A stretch of DNA of 64,000 bases from RGIG3002 sp964449325 (GTDB lineage: Bacteria; Bacillota; Clostridia; Lachnospirales; Lachnospiraceae), in contig CAYUYJ010000016.1 in NCBI GenBank assembly GCA_964449325.1, positions 1-64,000 of the forward strand, read 5' to 3'. Below, one piece after another: positions 52,440 to 61,955 of the stretch. Below the pieces are notes generated by a model. That model saw nothing but the letters and a program-made list of their open reading frames with translations, was not told the origin of the DNA and made no database searches. A program made the position numbers and the translations under genes. The first letter of the stretch is position 1. Each line of letters begins with the position of its first letter.

Positions 52440-53153
52440 CTAATTCCTCCGTAAGACCTCTTTCAGCCTGCTTTTTCGTTCTTCATTCTCACCGTCATAC
52501 TTGTCCACATCCCGTTCCAGACGTTCCACCTCATAAGCAAAAGAACAGATTTCATATTCTTTCGTTTTTGTATCAAACAGCACATAGGAGGTTCCTTTTC
52601 CGTCCCTTTGCTGTCCTGCACTGCCGGGATTAATGAGCCATGTTTTCCCAATCTTTTTCACAAGCTTGTGGTGCGTATGTCCGCAAAATACATAATCGTA
52701 TTGTTCAAAAAGAGCAATTTCACTCTTATCTGTAATTTCCGTGTCCGGATAAATTCTGTCATTCAAAAAATCTCTTGGTGAGCCATGAAAAAAACCAAGT
52801 TTCAGCCCATCTGCCTCCCACTCATAAAACAAAGGAAGTCCACGTAAAAACTGCTCATTTTCCTTCTGCATTTCCGCTGCCAACCTTTGATAAGAGCTAC
52901 CGTAACGTGCCGTCAGCTTTGTAAGGTCTTCCTGTCCGTCCAAAAGCTTTAACAGCATTTCATCATGATTTCCCAAAACACAAGAAAATCCTAATTCTCT
53001 CACTTTTGAGATAATACGGTCGGCATCATAGTAATATCCGGCAAAGTCGCCTCCAAAAATAATTTTATCCGGCTTTCGCTCCTGTAGTTTTCCCAGAAAC
53101 GCATCAAACGCATAGCCGTTTCCGTGAATATCCGAAAAAAAACAAATCTGCAT
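52440..53153 (-). CDS. Calcineurin-like metallophosphoesterase (YfcE type)
   Basis: The 237-residue protein has the binuclear-metal motifs in order: FFSDIHGN, GGDFAG, GNHDE, and CGHTHH. A roughly 40-residue charged tail follows the core. YfcE-type enzymes hydrolyse phosphodiesters or phosphomonoesters in the cytoplasm. Within a glycan operon it could recycle a sugar phosphate or nucleotide by-product, but nothing in the sequence fixes this. It lies between an ATP-grasp ligase gene and the GtrB-like gene. Confidence 0.9.
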   Translation of the reverse strand: MQICFFSDIHGNGYAFDAFLGKLQERKPDKIIFGGDFAGYYYDADRIISKVRELGFSCVLGNHDEMLLKLLDGQEDLTKLTARYGSSYQRLAAEMQKENEQFLRGLPLFYEWEADGLKLGFFHGSPRDFLNDRIYPDTEITDKSEIALFEQYDYVFCGHTHHKLVKKIGKTWLINPGSAGQQRDGKGTSYVLFDTKTKEYEICSFAYEVERLERDVDKYDGENEERKSRLKEVLRRN

Positions 53154-53182
53154 CTTTCGCTTCCATTCTTTTACCTTACGTT

Positions 53183-54247
53183 CTACTGCCCAAATTTTTC
53201 CGTTTCAAACAGGAAAGGCGTCATGGATTCCACACTGCCTTCCAACTCCATTTTCTCCATCGGATTACCTGTTACATAAAATTCATTGGTATAACGGCAG
53301 GCTATGCCCTCTTTTACCTGAAAACAGTCCTCTATCGGCTGCTCAAGCAGATATTCCTTCACCATAGCCTCCACATCCTTAAATCCGAAATGAGTACGCA
53401 TTGGTGTTGTCCCGGAAAAGCGTACATTTAACTCAAAACACACCGCTTCACCCTCTGCGTTTTTACGCATCTGTATATTGAGGGGACCTGTCGGTGCAAA
53501 CGCTTTGCAGATTGCCTCCGCTTCCCGGCGTACCGCTTCATCCTGCACGACCTGCGCCACTGCCGTGGACCCATGCTCCAATTTTCTGTGCATGACAATA
53601 GTTTCTCTCAATTTTCCCTCTTTATCCACATAACAGCCTACGGTATATTCTTTGGTTTCATCACCCACACACTCCTGCAAAACATAATCCGCTTTCCGGG
53701 GAACATGTTCCAATTCGGCTTCTGTGTCCACCTTTACCACACCATTTGACCCTTTTCCGATGCGTGGCTTCGCAATCAGCGGAAAACCACATTCCCGCAC
53801 AAGCTTCTCCACATCCTCCCTCTTATCCAACAGACAATATTTCGGAAAATGCAGCCCTTTTTGGGAGAGCCATTCACAGGTCAGATATTTATCCTGCCCG
53901 ATTTTCAGCTTTTCCAAATCCGAGGCAATAAAAATTGCCTGCGTTTCCTTCTGAAACCGTTCTAAATTTTCGCTGATTGCAAGAATGTTTTCCTCCACCC
54001 CGGTAAGCACCATATGAATCCGCTCCCGGTTGCAGGTATCAATCAGCCACGGAAGAAAGGTTTCTTCCTTCGCATAAGGGGACACTGCTGCTTTATCACA
54101 CATATAAAGCCCAAGAGACTGCGGACTGATACAGGCACCGGCAATATTTAATTTTGTTTCTCCAAAATCTGAATTTTTCAGTGCTTTGATAATGCCCTGA
54201 CTGACATTGCCGCCCACACCTAAAATCAAAAGGTTTATTTCTTTCAT
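53183..54247 (-). CDS. ATP-grasp ligase of unknown specificity
   Basis: The 354-residue protein has an N-terminal Rossmann-like domain (LLILGVGGNVSQG, about 1-95), then an ATP-grasp fold with PLIAKPRIGKGSNGV (ATP lysine) and FELNVRFSGTTPM (Mg2+ Glu/Asn). It resembles PylC/carbamoyl-phosphate-synthase-like ligases that join a carboxylate to an amine. It is 24 bp after the WecE-type aminotransferase gene, whose product is a 4-amino sugar, so ligation of an amino acid or other acid to that amine is a reasonable inference. Alternative: synthesis of an unrelated peptide-like cofactor. Confidence 0.8.
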   Translation of the reverse strand: MKEINLLILGVGGNVSQGIIKALKNSDFGETKLNIAGACISPQSLGLYMCDKAAVSPYAKEETFLPWLIDTCNRERIHMVLTGVEENILAISENLERFQKETQAIFIASDLEKLKIGQDKYLTCEWLSQKGLHFPKYCLLDKREDVEKLVRECGFPLIAKPRIGKGSNGVVKVDTEAELEHVPRKADYVLQECVGDETKEYTVGCYVDKEGKLRETIVMHRKLEHGSTAVAQVVQDEAVRREAEAICKAFAPTGPLNIQMRKNAEGEAVCFELNVRFSGTTPMRTHFGFKDVEAMVKEYLLEQPIEDCFQVKEGIACRYTNEFYVTGNPMEKMELEGSVESMTPFLFETEKFGQ

Positions 54248-54271
54248 ATTTTCCTTTTATCCTGTCAGAAT

Positions 54272-55402
54272 TTACATTCCGTAAAATGCTTTTATTGTAT
54301 CTGCAATATATACAATATCCTCTTCTTTTAATCCATAGTACATGGGAAGGCGCAAAAGCCGCTCACTTTCCTTCGTCGTATACCGGTCCTCTCCGTGAAA
54401 TCTGCCGAATTTCTGTCCGGCCGGAGAAGTATGAAGAGGAATATAATGAAATACCGCCATAATGCCATGCTCTTTCAAATTATCAATCAGCGCTGTCCTC
54501 TCTTCTATATCCTTTGCTTTGATATAAAACATATGGGCATTGTGCTTACAACCCTCCGGCACATACGGCAGTTCTGTTTTTCCCGCTTCTCTAAGCGGGG
54601 TCAAAAGCTCGTAATAGGTTTTCCAACTCTTTAATCTATCCTCATTTACCTCTGTGGCTACATCCAGCTGTGCTGCCAGATATGCCGCATTCAGTTCACT
54701 CGGCAGATAAGAAGAACCATAATTTACCCAGGTGTATTTATCTATCTGCCCTCTATAGAATTTACTGCGGTTCGTTCCCTTTTCCCGGATGATTTCTGCC
54801 TCTTCCACATACTTTTCATCCCGAATTAAAAGTGCACCGCCTTCTCCCATACTGTAATTTTTCGTCTCATGGAAGCTGTAGCAGCCAAAATCACCAATCG
54901 TTCCAAGTGCCTTTCCTTTATAGGATGCCATGACACCCTGCGCCGCATCCTCAATCACCAGCAGATTATATTTCTGTGCAAGTGCCATAATTTTATCCAT
55001 TTCGCAGGCAACTCCCGCATAATGCACCGGTACGATTGCTTTCGTTTTTTCCGTAATTGCCGATTCTATCAGATTTTCATCCAAATTCATTGTGTCAGGA
55101 CGAATATCCACAAATACCGGTACAGCCCCCCGAAGCACAAAGGCGTCCGCCGTGGAAACAAAGGTATAGGCGGGCATAATTACCTCATCACCGGGCTGTA
55201 TATTGGCAAGCAGTGCTGCCAGTTCTGTGGCATGAGTACAAGAGGTCGTAAGCAGACACTTCTTTGTCCCTGTCTTTTCTTCAAACCATGCATTACATCT
55301 TTTCGTAAACTCTCCGTCTCCGCAGATTTTATGCTTTTCCACCGCTTCCTTTATATAATCCATTTCCCGTCCCACATGTGGGGGCACATTAAAATATATC
55401 AT
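54272..55402 (-). CDS. wecE: dTDP-4-amino-4,6-dideoxygalactose transaminase (WecE/RffA-like)
   Basis: The 376-residue DegT/DnrJ/EryC1-family enzyme closely follows E. coli WecE along its length, with GDGEFTKRC, QPGDEVIMPAYTFVST, VPVHYAGVACEMD, the PLP lysine in SFHETKNYS, and EKGTNRSKFYRGQ. It aminates dTDP-4-keto-6-deoxyglucose to dTDP-Fuc4N using glutamate. The substrate comes from RmlA/RmlB encoded 15 kb away. WecD-type acetyltransferase is not next to it; an ATP-grasp gene is. A TATAAT-like box with TG extension (55436-55441, minus strand) lies upstream and may give an internal promoter. Confidence 0.93.
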   Translation of the reverse strand: MIYFNVPPHVGREMDYIKEAVEKHKICGDGEFTKRCNAWFEEKTGTKKCLLTTSCTHATELAALLANIQPGDEVIMPAYTFVSTADAFVLRGAVPVFVDIRPDTMNLDENLIESAITEKTKAIVPVHYAGVACEMDKIMALAQKYNLLVIEDAAQGVMASYKGKALGTIGDFGCYSFHETKNYSMGEGGALLIRDEKYVEEAEIIREKGTNRSKFYRGQIDKYTWVNYGSSYLPSELNAAYLAAQLDVATEVNEDRLKSWKTYYELLTPLREAGKTELPYVPEGCKHNAHMFYIKAKDIEERTALIDNLKEHGIMAVFHYIPLHTSPAGQKFGRFHGEDRYTTKESERLLRLPMYYGLKEEDIVYIADTIKAFYGM

Positions 55403-55446
55403 ATCCGTACCACGCCTTTCTTGCAGTATTTTCTTATTATAACATA

Positions 55447-56892
55447 CTACTCATTTATTTGCACAAAATTTGTAGTATCCGAAGCGCCTTCCGGTCTTGC
55501 TTCGATGAACAGAGTGCCAAATTCCTTTGCTACCTGTACTTCAAAACTGTCTGTTGTACCATCATATTCCATCCGTGTCCAATCACAGATTACCGTTTTT
55601 TCTCCTGCTTCATTCACCGTGTATAGGTAATATTCCACACACTTATCCTTTAAATTATGAACGGGAGTCACAACATAGCACAGCTTTTGGTCTTTTCCTT
55701 CTTCTCTTTCTACCAAAAGCCCTAAAATCCGTTCTCTGTCGTTTGCCAGTTTTTCCTGATAGGAAGGATAAAAATAGTCTTCATAGCTTACCGTTTTTTC
55801 CTCAAGTCCGATAAAAAAGTCCGAAAAGACTTCAGAAAAAATCTTTGCTCCATACACATTCAGATGTCCCTGATCACGGAACAGTCCGTCATCCGTCAAA
55901 TCCAGAATTTCTTCCCTGCATAAATTGAAATCATAATAAGTAAGCCCATATTCCTCCGCAATATCACTTATCTGATTTACATACAGGTCATAATCCCCGT
56001 ACAGGCAAGCCTGATAATCCGTCATCGGCGCGGAATACAACGTTAGTTCAATATGATTTTTTTCACAATAGACAATGATTTTCCGTAAATATTCTTCCGC
56101 TTCCGGTGTCATGGAATTTTCCGTAAACTGTTCCGGCTTTATAATATCGTAGAACACGCCCCCGGCTGCCCTGTGCTCCGAATAATAAAAGCCGCCATCC
56201 GCATAAGTTTCCTTCACACCGTTTAACTCGTTTTCCACATAATAATCCGCATATGCGGCTGTCCGTTTCTGCCGGATGGTTTTTATGATTTTTTCCGGTT
56301 CAAAAAGATCCGTCCAATACCGCCGTGCCGGAAAAAAAGTCATATAGGCAAGGGAAGGTTCGCTCATCGTAAGCATATAAGACAGCTTATTAAGTGAGGG
56401 CTTCATATAGTTGGTGTTGCGCCAGTTTCTCGGGAGCTGCCCCGCTTCCTTAAAATGCCCTTCTTCTCCCACGGACTGCCCAAAATACAACTCCAGATAC
56501 ACATGAGACAGTTCATGATATTTATCCGCCTCTTTTAATAGATAAAAAGAACCGTTCAAAGGTTGTGCCGGAGTCGACATATTAAAGGAATTTTTTCCTG
56601 TTCCTTCCGAAACAATCTCAGGATTGATCCCGCAATACACGTGAGAAGAGCCTAAAAACAGTGTATCAATGTTTTCTTCCCTCGTATAAAAATCATGAAA
56701 CATCGCTCTGGACCACTCATTGGTATCATTTATAAGCCCGAACTCCAATCCTTTTTCCACCCCGAAAAAAAGACATAGAAAAACAAGGGCACCGATTATC
56801 CTTCCCGCATAAATTCTGCCCTTCGATTTTTCCTGCTTTCCTTTTTCCGCCGCTTCCTTAGAACTGGAAGTAAATAAACTGACTTGCTTCAT
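55447..56892 (-). CDS. SGNH/DltD-AlgJ-like acyltransferase partner of MBOAT
   Basis: The 481-residue protein has one N-terminal membrane helix (about 30-50) and an extracytoplasmic SGNH-like domain with LFLGSSHVYCG (nucleophile block) and RDQGHLNVYGA (Asp-His block), then a C-terminal beta-rich part (about 390-480). Such proteins take an acyl group from the paired MBOAT and pass it to a polymer. ATG 56892 has GGAG 6 bp upstream and overlaps the MBOAT gene by 35 bp; ATG 56904 is an alternative. Confidence 0.85.
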   Translation of the reverse strand: MKQVSLFTSSSKEAAEKGKQEKSKGRIYAGRIIGALVFLCLFFGVEKGLEFGLINDTNEWSRAMFHDFYTREENIDTLFLGSSHVYCGINPEIVSEGTGKNSFNMSTPAQPLNGSFYLLKEADKYHELSHVYLELYFGQSVGEEGHFKEAGQLPRNWRNTNYMKPSLNKLSYMLTMSEPSLAYMTFFPARRYWTDLFEPEKIIKTIRQKRTAAYADYYVENELNGVKETYADGGFYYSEHRAAGGVFYDIIKPEQFTENSMTPEAEEYLRKIIVYCEKNHIELTLYSAPMTDYQACLYGDYDLYVNQISDIAEEYGLTYYDFNLCREEILDLTDDGLFRDQGHLNVYGAKIFSEVFSDFFIGLEEKTVSYEDYFYPSYQEKLANDRERILGLLVEREEGKDQKLCYVVTPVHNLKDKCVEYYLYTVNEAGEKTVICDWTRMEYDGTTDSFEVQVAKEFGTLFIEARPEGASDTTNFVQINE

Positions 56893-58294
56893 AATCCACT
56901 CCATAAATGCCCAACAAAACTACTACACAAAACAGGCAGAAATATATACCATACCGTACTGCCACACCCTGCTTTTCCGTCCATGTAAATAAATCCACAT
57001 TTCTGTATTTGAAATAATCCGTTATCCACAAAAGGACAATACAGAGAAACAAAAACAGGAAATGATATTCGTTAAGTCCTAACGTAAACAGACTGCCGTC
57101 CGTCAGTACCGCAAAATTTCTGACATTACATATACTTTGCAGCATGGCAAAAGCATCCCCGATACTGTCTGCGCGGAAAAAGAGCCATGCAAAATCAATC
57201 AAAATAAAGGTGAAGATGAAATCCGCCTTGCTTCTTCGTCCCTCCAGCTTCTGTTTTGCCTTCTCCTTCCACATGCCAAGCACCTGATAGACACCGTTTA
57301 ATCCGCCCCAGATTACAAAATTCCATGCTGCCCCATGCCACAAGCCGCTGACAAGAAAGACAATGAATAAATTTATCTGTTTCCTCAAGGTTCCTTTCCG
57401 ATTGCCGCCAAGAGGTATGTACAAATAATCCTTAAACCAGCCCGACAAAGAAATATGCCATCGCCGCCAGAATTCCGCCACACTTTTTGAAAAATAGGGT
57501 GCTTCAAAATTTTCCATAAGCCGGAACCCCATGACCAGTGCTGCTCCCCTTGCAATCGTGGAATAGCCGGCAAAATCACAGTAAATCTGAACGGCAAACA
57601 ACAGGGTCGCCACAACAATATAAAGACCACCATAGGTATGATAATCCCCATAAACCGCATTCACAAAAATTGCCGCCCTATCCGCAATCACCAGCTTCAA
57701 AAAATACCCCCAGAGCATGATAAGCAACCCTTTCCGCATCCGCAGATAATCAAAGGAATGGGGTTCTTCCATTTGTTTTAAGAGGTTTTTGGAACGTTCA
57801 ATCGGCCCAGCCACAAGCTGTGGAAAGAACGATACAAACAATGCATACCGGAAGAAATTCTTTTCCGCAAAAATTTCTTTCCGGTAAACATCTATCGTAT
57901 AACCCAGTGCCTGAAATGTATAAAACGAAATTCCCACCGGAAGTAAGAGGGAAAAGCCCGGTTCTACCGCTTTGATATGAAACCGCTCCAGCAGCAGATT
58001 CAGATTGGAAAGGGCAAACTCAAAATATTTAAACGCAAATAAGACGGTCAGATTCGTAACGACCGTCAACGTCAGAAATAATTTCTTTGCCTGAAACCGT
58101 TCTATGGCAAGCCCTCCCCAAAAGGTTACTGCCGTGGAAAACAAAAGTAACAACACATATTTCGGGTTCCAGCACATATAAAAATAATAGCTTGCTCCCA
58201 GCAGCCATAAATAGCGTACCTTCTGCGGAATCAGAAAATACACAAGCACCACTGCGGGAAAAAACAGTAAAAAATTAAACGAATTAAACAGCAT
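56858..58294 (-). CDS. MBOAT family O-acyltransferase
   Basis: The 478-residue protein has about eleven membrane helices and the MBOAT active-site region with GLWHGAAWNFVIWGG (catalytic His) and the WRRWHISLSGWFKDYLYIPL motif. It resembles AlgI/DltB-type enzymes that carry acetyl or alanyl groups across the membrane for surface polymer modification. AAAAGG precedes the start. The overlapping downstream SGNH gene makes a standard acylation pair; O-acetylation of the exported glycan is likely, as no dltA/dltC is nearby. Confidence 0.95.
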   Translation of the reverse strand: MLFNSFNFLLFFPAVVLVYFLIPQKVRYLWLLGASYYFYMCWNPKYVLLLLFSTAVTFWGGLAIERFQAKKLFLTLTVVTNLTVLFAFKYFEFALSNLNLLLERFHIKAVEPGFSLLLPVGISFYTFQALGYTIDVYRKEIFAEKNFFRYALFVSFFPQLVAGPIERSKNLLKQMEEPHSFDYLRMRKGLLIMLWGYFLKLVIADRAAIFVNAVYGDYHTYGGLYIVVATLLFAVQIYCDFAGYSTIARGAALVMGFRLMENFEAPYFSKSVAEFWRRWHISLSGWFKDYLYIPLGGNRKGTLRKQINLFIVFLVSGLWHGAAWNFVIWGGLNGVYQVLGMWKEKAKQKLEGRRSKADFIFTFILIDFAWLFFRADSIGDAFAMLQSICNVRNFAVLTDGSLFTLGLNEYHFLFLFLCIVLLWITDYFKYRNVDLFTWTEKQGVAVRYGIYFCLFCVVVLLGIYGVDYEASQFIYFQF

Positions 58295-58298
58295 ACCG

Positions 58299-59150
58299 TC
58301 ACCTTTTCAGAAGTATACGCAAGTACGGTGTCACGCTATGATAAACTGCGGGGAAAAAGCCGTAATTTTTCCGAATAAAGTGATACCAGTCCTTTCGCGG
58401 AAGTCCTTTGGGAGATTCCTTTTTCTGTAGTCTTACTTTTCTTGGAAGGGAAACATCCCGCCAGGAACCGGAAACATCATTGTCATCACAGATTCCCACA
58501 TGCTCTGCCGAATTGTAAATCGGAAAGCCCAGCCTTCGGATATGCATCCCATAATCATAGTCACTCATACTGTGGCAATAAACAGAATCCACATTGCCCA
58601 CGCGGAAAAAGACTTCCTGCGGAAGCAATACACAGTTTCCGTTAAAGGTGTCACATTCCTTGTATTCCGGTGATGGTTCTATTATTCCAAATTTGGCAAA
58701 ATGCTTAGAAAGCAGCTTCACACCTCCATAGCTTGTCTTTCCCGTCCTGTCCTTCGTAGCCCCTACGATTACAGCAGCTTGTTTTGTCTTTTCTTCGCCG
58801 GAACACAAGGCTTTTTGCCTCTCTATCAGCTTCTCCACAGCACCCGCAAAAAACGCCACATCATCATTCACAAGCAGATAATAATCAGTCTTCTCTGCTG
58901 TATGTAAGGCATAATCCAACGACTTTTCCATGCCTCCGTTCCAGAAAAGCGCTCCGTCTCCCGAAAGCAGTGTCAAGGCATATGGAAGCTTCTTTAATGC
59001 CTCTCCGGTTCCGTCACTACTGTTATCGTCCGTAATGATGAATCGAAACGAAATCTCCGGATTTCCTTCTGCCAACGCTTTTACACAAGGCACCGTATAT
59101 TTTATTCTGTTAAAACAGGTCAACATTACTGTTACCGTAACTTTTTCCAT
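58299..59150 (-). CDS. GT2 glycosyltransferase
   Basis: The 283-residue enzyme has TVMLTCFNRIKYTVPC at the N-terminus, TDDNSSDGT, LVNDDVAFF as the acidic motif and a SDYDYGMHIRRLG segment near the acceptor site. No membrane helix is present, so it acts on the inner face. GAGG precedes the start. It is 4 bp upstream of the MBOAT gene. The donor sugar cannot be deduced. Confidence 0.88.
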   Translation of the reverse strand: MEKVTVTVMLTCFNRIKYTVPCVKALAEGNPEISFRFIITDDNSSDGTGEALKKLPYALTLLSGDGALFWNGGMEKSLDYALHTAEKTDYYLLVNDDVAFFAGAVEKLIERQKALCSGEEKTKQAAVIVGATKDRTGKTSYGGVKLLSKHFAKFGIIEPSPEYKECDTFNGNCVLLPQEVFFRVGNVDSVYCHSMSDYDYGMHIRRLGFPIYNSAEHVGICDDNDVSGSWRDVSLPRKVRLQKKESPKGLPRKDWYHFIRKNYGFFPAVYHSVTPYLRILLKR

Positions 59151-59186
59151 ATCATCCTCGTTTTCTGTCTTATCCTATCAGACATG

Positions 59187-59756
59187 CTACCTCTTCTCTT
59201 CTATCGCTACCTTGCGGATGACTTTTGCCGGATTTCCTGCCAAAATGCTTCCTGCTTCAAATTTTCCCGAAACAACAGCTCCGGCTCCTACCACGCAGCC
59301 GTCTCCCAGCTCGGTTCCTTTTAAAATCAAAGCATTACATCCGATAAAACAGTTTTTGCCGATTTTTATTGGTTTGTAGCCAATTTTTTCTTTGATATCC
59401 GCATTTCTTGCTTCTATCTCCAGGGGATGAAAGTCATTATCCAACAGCTTCGTATTTCCGCCGATACAGGTATTATCCCCGATTTCAATCCGGCTTCTGG
59501 CATAAATCGTAGCACCGCTGATACCTACATTGTCACCGATTCGAATGACTGCCTCCGGCGTTCTCGTTACAATAATCGTCCGCTGGTAAAGTCCAACCAG
59601 ATTGGAAAGAAAAGAACTTTTCACTACCACATTTTCCCCGAATTCCATGACAGCACCTTTTTTATTAAAGATAACCGGAATTCCTTTCAGCAAAAGCCCC
59701 TTCTTATATTTAATTTTCATCCCCTTCATGAAAATCTTGTAAAAGCCTGCGCTCAT
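59187..59756 (-). CDS. Left-handed beta-helix (hexapeptide) acyltransferase
   Basis: The 189-residue protein has hexapeptide repeats through its middle and end (IEIGDNTCIGGNTKL, IGKNCFIGCNALI, GAGAVVSG, AGNPAKVI), typical of WbbJ/NodL-type O- or N-acetyltransferases that act on sugars as trimers. It is a candidate acetyl-CoA-dependent modifier of a monosaccharide or lipid-linked sugar in this pathway, and could possibly stand in for WecD. The start has GAGG about 10 bp upstream. It lies between two GT2 genes. Confidence 0.88.
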   Translation of the reverse strand: MSAGFYKIFMKGMKIKYKKGLLLKGIPVIFNKKGAVMEFGENVVVKSSFLSNLVGLYQRTIIVTRTPEAVIRIGDNVGISGATIYARSRIEIGDNTCIGGNTKLLDNDFHPLEIEARNADIKEKIGYKPIKIGKNCFIGCNALILKGTELGDGCVVGAGAVVSGKFEAGSILAGNPAKVIRKVAIEEKR

Positions 59757-59782
59757 ATTTTTCGTGCCTCACTACTCGGTTT

Positions 59783-60739
59783 CTATTCAGAAACTTTCTC
59801 TTCTTTTTGCAACTTTTTTCGTTGAAATTCAATATTTTGTAACTGATATTCAAAATCCTGTCTGTTTTTCTGTACAATAGAAGACAAAATCATTCCCGAG
59901 AAGAAGGACTGTATCGCCGCCAATGCCACAAAACAGCAGACAAACAGCGTCGGATATTTGGGTACGAGCCCTGTCTGCAGGTATTCCTTAAAAATAGGAA
60001 TGAAAAATGCTATGGCAATTACCATTAAAACCGCGGCAAGGCTTCCGAAAAATGCCAGCGGCTTGTAATTGCGAAACAGCCGCATAATGGTTCGAAGCAC
60101 CTTAAAGCCATCCGAATAGGTGTTCAATTTGGACACACTTCCCTCCGGCCTGTCCCGGTATTCGATAATCACATTTTCTATCTGCATGTTCTTGTCAATA
60201 GCATGAATCGTCATTTCCGTTTCAATTTCAAAACCTTTGGAAAGTACCGGAAAGCTTTTGGCAAACTGATAACTGAATGCCCGGTACCCTGTCATAATAT
60301 CCTTAATGTCACTCTTAAAAAGTACATTAATACTCTTTCTTACGATGGAGTTTCCAAAATTATGGAAGGGTCTTTTATTTTCCGTAAAATAGGTAGAAGA
60401 AAGCCTGTCCCCTACTACCATGTCTGCTCCGTGATTCAACACTTTATCCACCAGAGCTTCTGCACATTCCGCCGGATAGGTATCATCCCCGTCCACCATC
60501 AGATAGCACTCCGCATCAATTTCCCGGAACATGGTCCGAATCACATTTCCTTTCCCCTGCTGGTACTCATATCGCACAACGGCACCGGCGCGCTTTGCTA
60601 TTTCATCAGTGCCGTCTGTGGAATTGTTGTCATAGACATAAATCACCGCTTCCGGCAGTGCCTTTTTATAGTCAGACACAACCTTTTCGATAGTTTTACT
60701 TTCATTATAACAGGGGATTAATACTGCTATTTTATCCAT
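59783..60739 (-). CDS. DPM1-like GT2 with C-terminal membrane helices
   Basis: The 318-residue protein has IAVLIPCYNESKTIE, YDNNSTDGTDE, MVDGDDTYP (acidic motif) and, after about residue 225, two membrane helices and a charged coiled tail (QNIEFQRKKLQKEEK). This fits polyprenyl-phosphate mannose/glucose synthases. A GDP-mannose pyrophosphorylase is encoded two genes upstream, so a mannosyl lipid is a plausible product. GAAGGA precedes the start. Confidence 0.9.
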   Translation of the reverse strand: MDKIAVLIPCYNESKTIEKVVSDYKKALPEAVIYVYDNNSTDGTDEIAKRAGAVVRYEYQQGKGNVIRTMFREIDAECYLMVDGDDTYPAECAEALVDKVLNHGADMVVGDRLSSTYFTENKRPFHNFGNSIVRKSINVLFKSDIKDIMTGYRAFSYQFAKSFPVLSKGFEIETEMTIHAIDKNMQIENVIIEYRDRPEGSVSKLNTYSDGFKVLRTIMRLFRNYKPLAFFGSLAAVLMVIAIAFFIPIFKEYLQTGLVPKYPTLFVCCFVALAAIQSFFSGMILSSIVQKNRQDFEYQLQNIEFQRKKLQKEEKVSE

Positions 60740-60766
60740 TCCTTCGTAATCCTTCCATTCGATGTT

Positions 60767-61891
60767 TTACTGCTCTATTGTGCTCTCATAATAAAGCAGA
60801 AGTTCCGCGGCAATGTGCGTTCCGAGCATCTTATAGCCGGCATCATTGGGATGAATTCCGTCCGGTATCAGATTTGCCGTTGTTACGGCATCCTTCGTAC
60901 TCATAAAGCCGCTGTTAAAAATATCAATCATATGGTAGCCGTTGCGCTCCGCAAGCGTTCTCTGTATCTGCATATAATCATTAAAGGTCGGTGTTCCGTT
61001 GTAATCCGTATAGGTAGAACCATCCGTTGACAACAGCTGATAGGTTGTCACAAAGAAGTATTCTTTGTCTGCATAATTACGTTTCACGGCATCTACAAAA
61101 GACTGCAGTCCTCCGCAATAGCCTGCCGTACTGCCGTTATCCAAAGCACCGAATCGTTTTTCCTGACTGTAAAACAGATAATCATTGACACCGATTAAAA
61201 TAACAACCGTATCCGCATCCAAATTTATCAGATTATCAATATTGGCATCCATGGAAAGCTCTTTATCTCCGTAATTTGCCACTGTTCTTCCGGCTTCCCC
61301 ATGATTTAGTACACTTTTAAAATCCAGCGCCTCATCTACATAATTGACATAACTTACCTTTTCGCCTTCCGCATCCAGATTGCCTCCTACTCCCTCGGTA
61401 ATACTGTCTCCGATAAATACAACCTCCATGTCTTCAAAGGAATAATAGGCGTTTTCCAGAATTTTTAAATCCAGCTCAAAAATCTTACAGGTTTTCTCGT
61501 AAGAGTCAGGCCATGTATATACCTCGTTCCGCTCATTCACATAAACTTCCTGCAACTGCTTTCTGACTGCAATTTCTTCCGCTGTCAGTTCTTTTTTCTC
61601 CGGCTCCTTACTTTCCGGTTCGGATACCGTCTGGGTCTCAGGTTGCTGAGACTGCGTTTCCGGATCTGTCTGACTTTCTGCCGGCTGTGTCTCCGGTACG
61701 GCTGTCTGTTCCGTTTCCAAAGCCGGAACTGTAGTTTCTTCTGCCTGTGCTAATGCTGCCTTATACTTTTTGTATTCCTGAAATTCTTCATAATCGGCAC
61801 GATATTCCTGATAATCACTGAATGCACCGCAGCCGCAAAGTGTAGCAGCCGTAAGAACTGCTGCCATTCCACACATAAATTTTTTCTTCAT
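60767..61891 (-). CDS. SGNH/GDSL hydrolase lipoprotein
   Basis: The 374-residue protein has a lipoprotein signal with lipobox LCGC (about 18-21), a Thr/Gln/Pro-rich linker (about 50-105) and an SGNH domain with VFIGDSITEG, GVNDYL and DGIHPNDAG, so all catalytic blocks are intact. Likely an extracytoplasmic esterase or acetyl transferase for glycan or peptidoglycan. AGGAGG precedes the start. It follows the GDP-mannose pyrophosphorylase gene by 64 bp. Confidence 0.93.
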   Translation of the reverse strand: MKKKFMCGMAAVLTAATLCGCGAFSDYQEYRADYEEFQEYKKYKAALAQAEETTVPALETEQTAVPETQPAESQTDPETQSQQPETQTVSEPESKEPEKKELTAEEIAVRKQLQEVYVNERNEVYTWPDSYEKTCKIFELDLKILENAYYSFEDMEVVFIGDSITEGVGGNLDAEGEKVSYVNYVDEALDFKSVLNHGEAGRTVANYGDKELSMDANIDNLINLDADTVVILIGVNDYLFYSQEKRFGALDNGSTAGYCGGLQSFVDAVKRNYADKEYFFVTTYQLLSTDGSTYTDYNGTPTFNDYMQIQRTLAERNGYHMIDIFNSGFMSTKDAVTTANLIPDGIHPNDAGYKMLGTHIAAELLLYYESTIEQ

Positions 61892-61955
61892 AATACTTGC
61901 CTCCTGTTTGAAGGGCCGCCCTTATTTACGTTTTTGTCCCCTTCTCTGTGTAATT

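Noticed and set aside
54869..55630. Plus-strand open frame of 253 codons
   Set aside because: It is antisense to wecE and the SGNH gene, rich in Cys/His/Arg as expected of a shadow frame.
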